Shown here in pieces: positions 16,494 to 24,753 of a stretch of DNA of 64,000 nucleotides. Numbering within the stretch: position 1 is the first letter of the stretch; every line of letters begins with the position of its first letter. The translations under genes and the position numbers were made by a program. Source of the stretch: Pseudomonadota bacterium (lineage in GTDB: Bacteria > Pseudomonadota > Alphaproteobacteria > Sphingomonadales > Sphingomonadaceae); contig JAEZFL010000064.1 of NCBI GenBank assembly GCA_023417515.1, forward strand, positions 1 to 64,000. Reading direction: 5' to 3'. The notes beneath the pieces were generated by a model. It searched no databases. It was not told the DNA's origin and saw only the letters and a list, made by a program, of their open reading frames with translations.

Positions 16494-18720
16494 GGCGAAG
16501 GGCGGCACCAAGGACTGGCGTACCAGCCGCGGTGGACGCAGGCCGTCCGCGTTCGGCGGCGGGCGAAGCGAACCCGATCGCCTCGAGCCGCCGACGATGT
16601 CGCGTTCGCGCGTGCAGCTGGCCAGCTCGTATGCGCCAGGCGTGCTCATGACCTGGGAGGGCGGCAAGGGAATCTGCCGGACTGTCCCGCTCGCGAACGA
16701 CATCACCAAGGAGCTCAGGCCGACGACGATCGAGCTGATCTTCGAGAATTTGCGCGACTTCGTGACCAACTGGCGCGAACGCGCGATGAAGGCGGTCCCC
16801 GACGCCCTCCCCGAACTCGTGCTCGACGCTCCATTCCTCGACCCGCGCACAGGTGAGGCGAACGTCGAGCGGTCGGACTTCCAGATGACTGGACCGGACC
16901 GCGTGGGATATGTCCCCTACCCCCTGCTCTACCGGTGCGGCGTCTGCGGATCGATCCGCGAATACGAGAGCGTCGCCGACCAATACAGGCAGCCGCTCCC
17001 GAAGAAGTGTCACGGCCACGACGCGCGCTGGACCCAGGTAGACGTCATCTACGCCCACTGGTCGGGCGACATCCAGCCGCTCAGCCCGTTCAATTTCAAC
17101 TACGACGCGCAGAGTGGCGAGGTCCGTCAGATCAAGGTCTGCACCTGTGGATCCAACAACTTCAAGCTGCTGAATTCGGCGCCGGTGTTCTCCGAGTGGA
17201 GGTATGTCTGCGAGGACTGCGGCAACGTACGGGGTCTGGAGAAGAAGTGCCCGGACGTCGTCGCCCGCCTGCAGGCCGAGCAGCTCGCCGGTGGGCGAAC
17301 CTTCCAGCTGGTAGAGGTCAACATGCTGCCGGTGTCATACCGAGCCAACTCCACCTTCTACCCCCAGCGCACCAGCTTCATCGAGTTCCAGGACAGCTCG
17401 GTCGTCGACCTGATGACTCCGCTGCGGACCGGTGCCCTGACGGCGAAGCTCGCGCAGATCCACAACATTCCGTTCGACGAGCCGACCGACGAAGAGATCA
17501 GGGAAAAGGTCGAAGCGTCCCCGGCGCATGCGGGGGAATGGGACGACTACCTAGGATTTATGGCCATGGCCCAACGCGCGGACATTAGCGGACGGCCTGA
17601 TCGTGCTCGCAGCTATCGGGACCAAGCGACCGAAATGCGCGAAGGCTGGTTCGCGGCCGGAATCGTCGACCGTGGACGCCTGGGCAGCCCGGGCGTCCTG
17701 CGGGCGATCGCGCTGCGGGAGGAATGGAACCGTCTGTACGACCCGATCCGACTGACCGTCCAGCACGACGCCTTCACCCGAGAGCATATCGACGACGCCA
17801 TGTCGCGGCACGCCGCGGTCGACGTGATGGACCCCGACATTACGCTGACCGACGTCGTGAACGATCCCGAGAGGAGGGCACGCTATCAGGCAACCACCGG
17901 CAACCTGCTCGCTCACCTGGGCGTCGAGCGCCTGGTCATCGTGCGGGGCCTGCCGATCTGCGAATTCAGCTTCGGCTATTCCCGCGTCTCGTCGACCCCC
18001 GTCTACAAGCGCGAATACCAAGGCCAGAGCATCGACATGCCGGTGCGCCTCAAGGCTTTCGACCAGCTCCCGATCCAGGGGACGAAGCGGCCGATCTACG
18101 TCACGCAGCAGCGGAACGAGGCACTCTACTTCAAACTCGACGAGGAGCGCGTCATCCGCTGGCTGAAGGCCAACGGGGTCAGCGATGTGCCCAATGATGC
18201 GCTGGGTCGCGCCTTCATCGAGCGCTACGAGGACTTCGGTCCCTTTCTCGAGATTTTCAAAGACCGCGAGGGGACGGGCGGCTACCCGAGGACCGTTCCA
18301 GCCTACGTCTATCTCCTCCTCCACACGCTGTCGCACCAAATGATCCACTCGCTCGCGGACACGTCCGGCGTCGATCGCGACGGGATCGGTGAGCACATCT
18401 TCCCCGCCAACCTCGCCTTCGTGATCTACCGAAAGGGGATGACGCCGGACCTCGGCAACATATCCGCGATGTGGCGCAACCACTCCGACGAATTCCTCCG
18501 CCGGGCGATCGACCCACGGACGCTTCGGTGCGGCTCGGGCAGCCTGTGCGACGCGCGCGGTGGAGCTTGTCCGGCCTGCGTCATGGTGTCGGAGGTGAGT
18601 TGCATCGCGTCAAACCTTCTCCTGTCGCGCGCAGTGCTCAAGGGCGGGCGGGGACCAGAATGGGAACCCAGGTCGGCTCCCGACCTCGTCGGTTTCCTCG
18701 ATCCCGCGGTCGCCGGGTGA
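16486..18720 (+). CDS. drmB: DrmB-like DISARM protein (DUF1998)
   Basis: The 744-aa protein is the partner of DrmA. It contains zinc-binding pairs CGVCG (about 151), CTCGS (about 222) and CEDCG (about 243). The C-terminal DUF1998 domain has HTLSHQMIHSLADTSGVDRD (about 613) and the Cys cluster CGSGSLCDARGGACPACV (about 683). The frame is open from 16327, but ATG 16486 has a good ribosome site (GGAGGGA at 16475-16481), overlaps the drmA stop as ATGGCTGA, and gives the expected N-terminus. DrmB forms the DrmAB core that recognises foreign DNA in characterised DISARM systems. It ends in a GTGA overlap with drmC. Confidence 0.87.
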   Translation: MAEAKGGTKDWRTSRGGRRPSAFGGGRSEPDRLEPPTMSRSRVQLASSYAPGVLMTWEGGKGICRTVPLANDITKELRPTTIELIFENLRDFVTNWRERAMKAVPDALPELVLDAPFLDPRTGEANVERSDFQMTGPDRVGYVPYPLLYRCGVCGSIREYESVADQYRQPLPKKCHGHDARWTQVDVIYAHWSGDIQPLSPFNFNYDAQSGEVRQIKVCTCGSNNFKLLNSAPVFSEWRYVCEDCGNVRGLEKKCPDVVARLQAEQLAGGRTFQLVEVNMLPVSYRANSTFYPQRTSFIEFQDSSVVDLMTPLRTGALTAKLAQIHNIPFDEPTDEEIREKVEASPAHAGEWDDYLGFMAMAQRADISGRPDRARSYRDQATEMREGWFAAGIVDRGRLGSPGVLRAIALREEWNRLYDPIRLTVQHDAFTREHIDDAMSRHAAVDVMDPDITLTDVVNDPERRARYQATTGNLLAHLGVERLVIVRGLPICEFSFGYSRVSSTPVYKREYQGQSIDMPVRLKAFDQLPIQGTKRPIYVTQQRNEALYFKLDEERVIRWLKANGVSDVPNDALGRAFIERYEDFGPFLEIFKDREGTGGYPRTVPAYVYLLLHTLSHQMIHSLADTSGVDRDGIGEHIFPANLAFVIYRKGMTPDLGNISAMWRNHSDEFLRRAIDPRTLRCGSGSLCDARGGACPACVMVSEVSCIASNLLLSRAVLKGGRGPEWEPRSAPDLVGFLDPAVAG

Positions 18721-19256
18721 CACGCGAGGTCCTGATCTCGCCGAAGGCGACGGCGAGGCTGGTGGTCACGATGCCTCCCGAGCCAAGCAGGCTCGGGAAC
18801 GCATTGGCCGAAGACATAGCGAGCGACTACGTCACCCTCACGCCAACAACCGACGCGTTCCGCCACATCGCCTCGCTAGCCCGCGAGCGGCTCACGATCA
18901 TGGTCCCATACATCGACTCGGTCGGTGCCGACTGGGCAGCGGAGATGTTCGAAGGCACGACCGCGGCCGAACGCACGCTCGTGATCAGGGACGCGGCGCA
19001 GCTCGGCAGGTGCGGCAGCCCAGGACGGCGTCTGGAACGCGCCGCGACGCGGATCATCGACTATGGCGGGGCCGACCTCAGCCAGGAGACCTTCCACGCC
19101 AAGATCGTGCTGGCGGACGGAGTCGCCGCATACGTCGGGTCGGCAAACCTGCTAAGGCGCTCGAAGATGGCGAACCTCGAGTGCGGGATGCTTGTCGAGG
19201 GGCCAGCGGTGCACGCCGTGAAGGTATTGCTGGACGCCGTCATCTCGGCGGCCTGA
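18717..19256 (+). CDS. drmC: DrmC-like phospholipase D-family protein
   Basis: The 179-aa protein has a single PLD HKD motif, FHAKIVLADGVAAYVGSANL (His near 127, then Lys, Asp and GSxN), the signature of PLD-superfamily nucleases and phosphodiesterases. DrmC is the accessory PLD gene at the end of DISARM operons. GTG 18717 overlaps the drmB stop (GTGA). A longer frame from 18471 would run inside drmB and is rejected. The protein is somewhat short for DrmC; one HKD motif implies it works as a dimer. The IS1595 element begins 66 bp after its stop, so the operon ends here. Confidence 0.83.
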   Translation: MTREVLISPKATARLVVTMPPEPSRLGNALAEDIASDYVTLTPTTDAFRHIASLARERLTIMVPYIDSVGADWAAEMFEGTTAAERTLVIRDAAQLGRCGSPGRRLERAATRIIDYGGADLSQETFHAKIVLADGVAAYVGSANLLRRSKMANLECGMLVEGPAVHAVKVLLDAVISAA

Positions 19257-19396
19257 GTCTCGACTGCACGCTACATCCGTTGACTACAAATTGCGAGCAC
19301 ACGGCTGGCTTCGATTTGTAAACCCGTTTATCCCCTTGACGCAGGTAAAGAGGGGCCGGACTCGCCAATCGTTCCGGGGCCGGATATGCAAAGACG

Positions 19397-19915
19397 ATGG
19401 GGTTTCCTGAACTAGTCGCAGTTCGGAAAGAGATCGCGCAATTTCCGGGCTGGTCGGAGCCGGAGCCTGAGACTGGCGCGATGTGGTTCGTCGCACCCTT
19501 GGCCATTGCCGGCGTCGTGCAAGAAGCCTTTGCGTTGCACGGCATCTGCCTCAAGTATGCGCCAGAAAGAAATGTAGCGTTCGAGTTCAAGGCGCTCGGG
19601 CCCAAGCGGCGCAAGATTCCCTTGGCGCGTTATGAATGGCGATCCCTACGCGGCGGCCATACCAACCCCCGACGCGCTGGGTCGCCAGTGTCCGGACAAA
19701 GGGTCACAGCGACTCACTTTCATTCATTCGATCTCAATTGGCTTGAGGCAGAACGCCGGATGCGCTCGGGGAACTTGCCCCAAGCGGTAAGCGTCGCAGA
19801 AGAACCTCAATCTTTCGAGTCACTTAGGGAAGAGGTCGGGAATCTCTTTAGAATCAATAACATGAACGTTGTTTTGCCCCCGCCATGGGAGTATAAGATG
19901 TTCGCAAATGGCTAG
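19397..19915 (+). CDS. IS passenger gene 1, hypothetical (172 aa)
   Basis: I do not recognise this protein. It has an N-terminal half with GAMWFVAPLAIAGVVQEAFA and a Phe/Tyr/Arg-rich middle (RYEWRSLRGGHTNPRRAGSP), then FHSFDLNWLEAERRMRSG. It appears soluble. It lies 50 bp inside the left inverted repeat and its stop overlaps the next gene (ATGGCTAG, 19908-19915). The three passenger genes therefore form one coupled operon convergent with the transposase gene. The IS ends frame them, so they travel with the element; a defence or toxin-antitoxin role is speculation. Confidence 0.68.
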   Translation: MGFPELVAVRKEIAQFPGWSEPEPETGAMWFVAPLAIAGVVQEAFALHGICLKYAPERNVAFEFKALGPKRRKIPLARYEWRSLRGGHTNPRRAGSPVSGQRVTATHFHSFDLNWLEAERRMRSGNLPQAVSVAEEPQSFESLREEVGNLFRINNMNVVLPPPWEYKMFANG

Positions 19916-20660
19916 CCTGCCCATCCCCGAAACGGCGGTCGTCAAAGCCGTCGAAAACGCGGTGACCGACCTCGTGCGAGTGTCGGGGTGGGGTGACTAT
20001 GCCTATGTCAATCTGCCCGTTTTCATGCCGAGTGGCGCGCCGGCCACCGTCCGCATTCGTGTAACGGCCACAGGTTTCGAGATCGACGATGGCGGCTATG
20101 CGTATCGTGAACTTGAGGCGGTCGGTGCTGAGCGATCTTTCCCCAAGGAGGCGGAGAAGGCCGCCAAGGAGGAAGAACTCGAGACGGACCGGCGTCGGAT
20201 CTTTGTGAATGTGCCGGAGGGGCACCTCACAAGGGCGATTTGCGATGTTGGGCTTGCGTCGCGCAATGTCGCTGCGAACGTGTTTGCGCGGCTGTCCGAC
20301 GAAGACGAGGCCGAGATAGAAAACTACTTGCAGGAGCGACTTGCCGCCGTGTTCAACGGCGCCAAAATCGCCCCCGACGAGAAGCTGAAGGGGGCCTCCA
20401 CGAAGGCTTGGGAAATGTCTGTCGTGGTGCACCTGGCATCAGGCCTAGTAGTGTTCCAGGCGGTTTCGACACATGCAAACTCAATCAACCGCGCCAGCAC
20501 CGCATTCCATGATCTCGCCGAACTCCCGAACCCGCCCACCCGTGTGGCGGTAGTGAAGGATAAGGCCGCGCTCGGCGTGAATATAAATCTTCTGTCGCAG
20601 GCCGGTCGGGTCATTCAGAGCGACCAGCCAGACGCCGATTACAGGCAGGCGGCGGCATGA
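19908..20660 (+). CDS. IS passenger gene 2, DUF1828/DUF1829-like protein (250 aa)
   Basis: The N-terminal third (VNLPVFMPSGAPATVRIRV followed by GFEIDDGGYAYRELE) has the layout of DUF1828, where a beta-rich segment ends in a conserved D-D/G-G turn. The C-terminal half (KAWEMSVVVHLASGLVVFQA, later PTRVAVVKDKAAL) fits DUF1829, a domain of phage- and island-borne proteins of unknown function. ATG 19908 overlaps gene 1; the frame also opens at 19869, but that start lies deep inside gene 1. The stop overlaps gene 3 (ATGA). Family assignment is from pattern memory. Confidence 0.65.
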   Translation: MASLPIPETAVVKAVENAVTDLVRVSGWGDYAYVNLPVFMPSGAPATVRIRVTATGFEIDDGGYAYRELEAVGAERSFPKEAEKAAKEEELETDRRRIFVNVPEGHLTRAICDVGLASRNVAANVFARLSDEDEAEIENYLQERLAAVFNGAKIAPDEKLKGASTKAWEMSVVVHLASGLVVFQAVSTHANSINRASTAFHDLAELPNPPTRVAVVKDKAALGVNINLLSQAGRVIQSDQPDADYRQAAA

Positions 20661-20848
20661 AGCGATTGTCCCTAGCTGAGGCCCTATCATCCGGACGCTT
20701 GGATGATTTCGTTGAACAGGCAGAGGCAGACGGCATCGGCCCCGCCGATCTCGCTCAGTTCGACGCGGTGTTGGGGCGCGTCACAGCGCCCCTACCAGAA
20801 GATCAAACATCCCGTTCACGCGCTCGCGGTGGTTCGCGCGGAAAGTGA
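20657..20848 (+). CDS. IS passenger gene 3, small protein overlapping the transposase gene antisense
   Basis: The 63-aa protein MKRLSLAEALSSGRLDDFVE... is mostly helical and acidic, then ends in a basic tail (SRSRARGGSRGK). Its ATG overlaps passenger gene 2's stop by 4 bp. The last 68 bases (20781-20848) are antisense to the 3' end of the transposase gene, so the basic tail is probably a by-product of capture of a truncated gene. The first 40 residues have normal coding character. A small antitoxin-like partner of gene 2 is possible but not shown. Confidence 0.55.
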   Translation: MKRLSLAEALSSGRLDDFVEQAEADGIGPADLAQFDAVLGRVTAPLPEDQTSRSRARGGSRGK

Positions 20849-21689
20849 ACTCGCTCAGGTAGCGCTGCATATGCTTTGCGCTGATCTGGACATGGGTTGA
20901 GCGAACCGAGGCTTTGAACAGGCGCCAGAAGCCTTCCACAGTGTTGACGTGGAACGTCTCGTTCGCGCGGTAATCGTAATACGCATACTCCTTGCGGCCA
21001 TGCTTCACGACACCGTGCTTGAAGCCGTCCCCCGACAGTAAGCCGTAGGAAACCAGTTCATCCGTGGAAACGGTGGAGCCGGGCTCGACATTCTCAAGCA
21101 CGACGCCGCGGAGCGTGTCCTTCTTGATGTTCGGGATCACGACCGCCTTCATGCTGCCGCCGCGCTCGGCCATGCCCATCACGATTGTCTTGCCCGGCGC
21201 GCCACGGCCACGCTTGCCGCCAGAGCGACGGCCGCCGACATACGCTTCGTCCATTTCCACATGGCCGGTAAGCAGCGCGTCGAAGCCCTGCGCCTTCGCG
21301 GTCAGGTCGCGGATTTGCTGCCCGATGCGATAGGCGGTCTTGTAGGTGACCCCGAGCTGGCGCTGGAGTTCTTTGCCGCTCACGCCGTGGCGCGTCGTGC
21401 AGAAGAGATACATGGCATAGAACCACGAAACGAGCGGGGTGCGCGTGTCGTGGAGGATCGTGCCGGCGGTTGGCAGAACGTGGTGGCCGCAGTGAGCGCA
21501 GGAATAGGCGCGGCGGTTAGACAGCTTGTGGAACGTGGCATCGGCAACGCCGCACTTGGGGCAGTCGAAGCGGGTGCCGCCGAACCGGACGTTCATGATG
21601 TGAGCGAGGCACGCATCCTCATTCGGGAAGCGGGCGAAGAACTCCCGGACTGAGAACTCGGGGCTGGCGGAGGGGCTGCGCTTCGTCAT
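20781..21689 (-). CDS. IS1595-family transposase (ISXO2-like DDE)
   Basis: The 302-aa transposase catalyses cut-and-paste or copy-out movement of the element. The N-terminal zinc ribbon (CPKCG...CAHCG, about 45-68) is followed by a helix-turn-helix segment (GVSGKELQRQLGVTYKTAYR). The ISXO2-like catalytic domain has EMDEAYVGGRRSGGKRG (first Asp), VSTDELVSYG (second Asp) and HVNTVEGFWRLFK (third acidic region). ATG 21689 is preferred. The frame extends to 21767, but that crosses the inverted repeat and leaves the IS. It converges on the passenger genes, with a short antisense overlap with the last one. Confidence 0.9.
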   Translation of the reverse strand: MTKRSPSASPEFSVREFFARFPNEDACLAHIMNVRFGGTRFDCPKCGVADATFHKLSNRRAYSCAHCGHHVLPTAGTILHDTRTPLVSWFYAMYLFCTTRHGVSGKELQRQLGVTYKTAYRIGQQIRDLTAKAQGFDALLTGHVEMDEAYVGGRRSGGKRGRGAPGKTIVMGMAERGGSMKAVVIPNIKKDTLRGVVLENVEPGSTVSTDELVSYGLLSGDGFKHGVVKHGRKEYAYYDYRANETFHVNTVEGFWRLFKASVRSTHVQISAKHMQRYLSEFTFRANHRERVNGMFDLLVGAL

Positions 21690-21895
21690 GACGATTATAT
21701 GCCATAGTCGGCATACCTGCGTCAAGGGGATAAACGGGTTTGTAAAAGCAATCGACACAACCACCAATGTGGGGCTGCAAATTGGTCATCCCTCGCGGCA
21801 GGCTCAATCATCCGAAAAGATCACGAAGCGGACTTGACGCACATCCAATGCCGGTAGAAACACTGTTCAGCCACTCGGCAAACGCATACAAGCTA

Positions 21896-21905
21896 TGCGT
21901 ACAAA
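21896..21905 (+). promoter_or_regulatory. TGCGTACAAA, candidate integrase arm-type site (right)
   Basis: This exact copy of the left-end 10-mer is 62 bp inside attR. Immediately upstream is a degenerate copy (ACGCATACAA at 21882-21891). The rest of 21747-21967 shows no gene. Confidence 0.55.
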
Positions 21906-21967
21906 TCACGGGCTGGCGATCGTGAGAAAACGGCAGTTTTCCGGCGCTTATCGTTTTCGGTGTCGCC

Positions 21968-21985
21968 TCCCGTAGGGGTCACCAA
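21968..21985 (+). repeat. attR of the genomic island (18-bp direct repeat)
   Basis: This is an exact copy of the tRNA-Glu 3' end (TCCCGTAGGGGTCACCAA). The bases before it (GGTGTCGCC) do not match the T-arm, so only the attachment core is duplicated and there is no second tRNA gene. The GAAACGGCGG further downstream (21994-22003) also matches the left side. Confidence 0.9.
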
Positions 21986-22288
21986 ACTGCCTAGAAACGG
22001 CGGTTTTCCCGGATTTACGCCGCTTTCAGTTGCTCGCTGTTACAGCGACCTTCTCCAGCGAGCATGTGCATGTGATGCAGATGGCAACGCAGTGCGGCAT
22101 CTCCAGGCCGGGTTCTCATACATCAGACGGCAAATTCTGAAGGCTCCTCGTCCCCCAGACCTCCCCCGGAGGACCCAAGACTTCAACGGAGCCAAGCGCC
22201 TCTGGGAACCCGGAGTCGGCACTTCGCCGCTGTCGGCGACGGCCGGAATCGACTCCAGTTGGGGGCCGCAATGGAATAAGGGGGCAAG
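21986..22288. other. Intergenic region between attR and the universal stress gene
   Basis: About 300 bp with no convincing gene. Originally it would have followed the tRNA-Glu gene directly. It must contain the promoter of the universal stress gene; no strong consensus elements stand out. AGGGGG before 22289 is the ribosome site. Confidence 0.5.
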
Positions 22289-23101
22289 ATGAAAACGATC
22301 CTGGTGGAACTCGACTCCGACCTTGGAGACGGGCGGTTGGAAGTCGCCGCCGACCTGGCGCGCGCTTTCGGAAGCCATATCGTCGGCATCCAGGCGACTC
22401 CCGTCGCCGCTTACGTGAGCTTCGATCCCTTCGGCGGCGTTTACGCCCTTCCCGCCGTTCTCGAAGCTGTGGCGGAGCGTGAGCAGGAGATACGCCGTGC
22501 CTTCGAGGAGGAAATGGCGAAGGAAGACGTGACCTGGGAGTATCGGCACGGCAATGGCGCGCCCGCGGACGTGATCGCCGAACATTCGCGGCTCGGCGAC
22601 CTGGTTCTGATGGCGAAGCCTGGCGGCGAGGGGAAGCGAGGCGAACGGCTCACCCACGTCGGCGACGTCGCGTTGTCGAGCTCGGCCCCGGTGCTCGCCA
22701 TCCCTCCCGAGACCAGATCATTCGATCCGTCCGGCAAGGCTTTGATCGCCTGGAACGGGAGCCCCGAAGCCTCGCGTGCCGTGCGCGCGGCGCTGCCCCT
22801 CCTCAGGCTGGCCTCCGAGGTGACCTTGCTGACGGCAGAGGAACCCGGCGGGAAATGGGATCTGCCAGCCATGGGCCTTGCCGAATATCTGTCGCGTCAC
22901 GGCATCCATGCGATCATCGACACGCTAAGCGTCACGAATGGCGATATCCCTTATTCGCTGCTGTTCGACGTCGCGGATCGCCAGCCCGCCTATCTAGTGA
23001 TGGGGGCTTACGGCCGAAGCCGGGCGCGCGAATGGCTGCTGGGCGGAGTCACTCGCCGCATGATCCTGGATTTGCCGGCACCGCTGCTGCTCGCCCATTG
23101 A
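22289..23101 (+). CDS. Universal stress protein, tandem UspA domains
   Basis: The 270-aa cytosolic protein has two UspA folds. The first (1-145) begins MKTILVELDSD and the second begins near 150 (GKALIAWNGSPEASRAVRAAL). The second carries the ATP-binding signature GAYGRSRAREWLLGGVTRRM (G-2x-G-9x-G-S/T type) near the C-terminus; the first domain's equivalent is degenerate (MAKPGGEGKRGERL). Members help survival under oxygen, redox and nutrient stress. It is the first intact host gene after attR, stands alone, and has a clear ribosome site. Confidence 0.88.
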   Translation: MKTILVELDSDLGDGRLEVAADLARAFGSHIVGIQATPVAAYVSFDPFGGVYALPAVLEAVAEREQEIRRAFEEEMAKEDVTWEYRHGNGAPADVIAEHSRLGDLVLMAKPGGEGKRGERLTHVGDVALSSSAPVLAIPPETRSFDPSGKALIAWNGSPEASRAVRAALPLLRLASEVTLLTAEEPGGKWDLPAMGLAEYLSRHGIHAIIDTLSVTNGDIPYSLLFDVADRQPAYLVMGAYGRSRAREWLLGGVTRRMILDLPAPLLLAH

Positions 23102-23431
23102 CTCCCCATTCGGGGCGAGGAAAGCGGCCTTGAGGACAGGGGTGCGACGCTGAAGAGCCACGCCGATCCAATCCCCGCAGTTCGCTGGATAGGGTATTTG
23201 CGCGCGCGGCGATTGCTTCGCCCGCGACAGGGGATTGTCTCACATTGGCTAGAAGGACCGAATCTGGCATTCTGAGCGATGTCCAGGGAGTCTTCATGAG
23301 TGGCGCTTCTGGCCAATCTGGTGATGGTCGTCGCTGCGGTCGTCTCCATCCTGTCACCGTCCCGAAGGGAAGGCGGGCGAGCCGGGCCCTGCCGAGCCCG
23401 AGGCAACCAGCCCCCAGCCAGGAGTCGCGGC

Positions 23432-24592
23432 ATGACAGCATTCGCCCGGAAGCTCGAAGCCGACGCCACTCGCATGAGGGAATGGTTCGAGCATATGCAT
23501 CGCCACCCGGAACTCTCGATGCAGGAAACCTCGACCGCCGACTACATCGCCGAGCAGCTGCGCGGAATCGGGGTCGACGACATTGCGACCGGAGTCGGCA
23601 AGACCGGCATCGTTGCGACCCTGAAGGCCGGCACGGTCGACAAGGCGATCGGGCTACGCGCCGATTTCGACGCCCTGCCCATCCAGGAGCAGGAGGACCT
23701 CCCCTACAAGTCGACCGTCCCCGGGGCCGCCCATGTCTGCGGCCATGACGGCCATGCCGCGATGCTGCTCGGCGCCGCCAGCTACCTCGCCCGAACCCGC
23801 AACTTCAACGGCACCGTCCGGCTCATTTTCCAGCCCGGCGAGGAGACGATGGAAGGCGCCCCGGCAATGATCCGGGACGGCCTGTTCGAGCGGTTCCCGG
23901 TCGACTGCGTCTTCGGCATGCACAACATTCCCGGCCTCGACGAAGGGAAATTCTATTTCCGGCCGGGCGAGACCATGGCTTCCGTCGACAATTGGGAGGT
24001 CGAGATCACGGGACGGGGCGGCCATGGCGGCATGCCCGAGCTCGCCATCGACCCGGTCGTCGCGGGGGCCTCGATCGTCATGGCGATCCAGAGCATCGTG
24101 TCGCGCAACGTCGCTCCGGCCCATCGCGCGGTCGTCACCATCGGCGCATTCCAGGCCGGCAAGGCGGGCAACGTGGTCGCGGACAAGGCCATCCTGCGGC
24201 TTTCGGTCAGGACGACCACGCCGGACGACCGCGACATGGTGCTCGGCAACATCCGCCGGATCGTCGCTCATCAGTCCGAATCCTTCGGTTGCACCTCGGA
24301 GATCCGCGAGGGCGTGCCGGGCGCAGTGCTGGTCAATGACGAGCAGGAAACCGAAAAGGCCGCCGCCATCGCCCGCAAGGCGTTCGGCGACGACCAGGTG
24401 ATCTGTCCCGGCCCGGCCTTCCTCGCCTCGGAGGATTTCGCCTTCATGCTTCGGGAGAAGAAGGGCACCTACTGCTTCGTCGGGGGCGGCCCCGGCAAGA
24501 TGGTCCATCATCCCGAATATCGCTTCAACCCCGCCATCCTGCCGGTCGGAGCGGCCTATTGGGTGGCGCTCGTGGAGAATTACCTGCGCTGA
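23432..24592 (+). CDS. M20 family metallo-amidohydrolase (hippurate hydrolase/N-acyl amino acid amidohydrolase-like)
   Basis: The 386-aa zinc-dependent hydrolase has conserved M20D motifs: MHRHPELSMQE near the N-terminus, GLRADFDALPI, HVCGHDGHAAMLLGAA (metal-binding), IFQPGEETMEGAPAMI (catalytic Glu), FGMHNIPG, and LASEDFAFML near the end. The dimerisation domain (GRGGHGGMPELAIDPVV) lies in the middle. Such enzymes remove acyl groups from amino acids or hippurate-like substrates. ATG 23432 has AGGAG 7 bases upstream. The frame is open to 23300, but the extra 44 residues are low-complexity intergenic sequence. It stands alone with about 330 bp of upstream sequence. Confidence 0.88.
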   Translation: MTAFARKLEADATRMREWFEHMHRHPELSMQETSTADYIAEQLRGIGVDDIATGVGKTGIVATLKAGTVDKAIGLRADFDALPIQEQEDLPYKSTVPGAAHVCGHDGHAAMLLGAASYLARTRNFNGTVRLIFQPGEETMEGAPAMIRDGLFERFPVDCVFGMHNIPGLDEGKFYFRPGETMASVDNWEVEITGRGGHGGMPELAIDPVVAGASIVMAIQSIVSRNVAPAHRAVVTIGAFQAGKAGNVVADKAILRLSVRTTTPDDRDMVLGNIRRIVAHQSESFGCTSEIREGVPGAVLVNDEQETEKAAAIARKAFGDDQVICPGPAFLASEDFAFMLREKKGTYCFVGGGPGKMVHHPEYRFNPAILPVGAAYWVALVENYLR

Positions 24593-24753
24593 TCGGTATC
24601 GCCCCGGATTCAGTCGATGCCCCTCACCACTCCAAAAAGCCGGTGCTCGGACGCGCCGGACACTCTGCGCAGGCCCTTCGGGAACCCGCAGCCCGCGGCG
24701 GCATCCAATAGCCGTGACCCGATGCGGTCATCGCAACTTGGAGGGCTTCGGAA

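Larger units (their letters stand above)
19323..21738. mobile_element. IS1595-family insertion sequence with passenger genes
   Basis: Perfect 25-bp terminal inverted repeats lie at 19323-19347 and 21714-21738, starting CCCGTTTATCCCCTTGACGC at the left end and ending in GGG at the right. An identical 8-bp target duplication, TTTGTAAA, lies at 19315-19322 and 21739-21746; 8-bp AT-rich duplications are the rule for IS1595. The 2416-bp element has its transposase on the minus strand at the right end and three plus-strand passenger genes to its left. The repeats and duplication are intact, so the insertion looks recent and complete. Confidence 0.92.

Noticed and set aside
18471..18716. Longer N-terminus for the DrmC-like protein starting inside drmB
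   Set aside because: The GTGA overlap at 18717 is a normal coupled start, and the extra residues are an out-of-frame reading of the DUF1998 Cys cluster.
21950..21990. Possible second tRNA gene at the right end of the island
   Set aside because: Only the 18-bp tRNA 3' end is present; no anticodon arm or T-arm precedes it.
23300..23431. N-terminal extension of the M20 amidohydrolase, or a metabolite riboswitch with a CGGGC/GCCCG hairpin
   Set aside because: The extension lacks family similarity and a better start exists at 23432. The hairpin does not match a riboswitch consensus I can recall.
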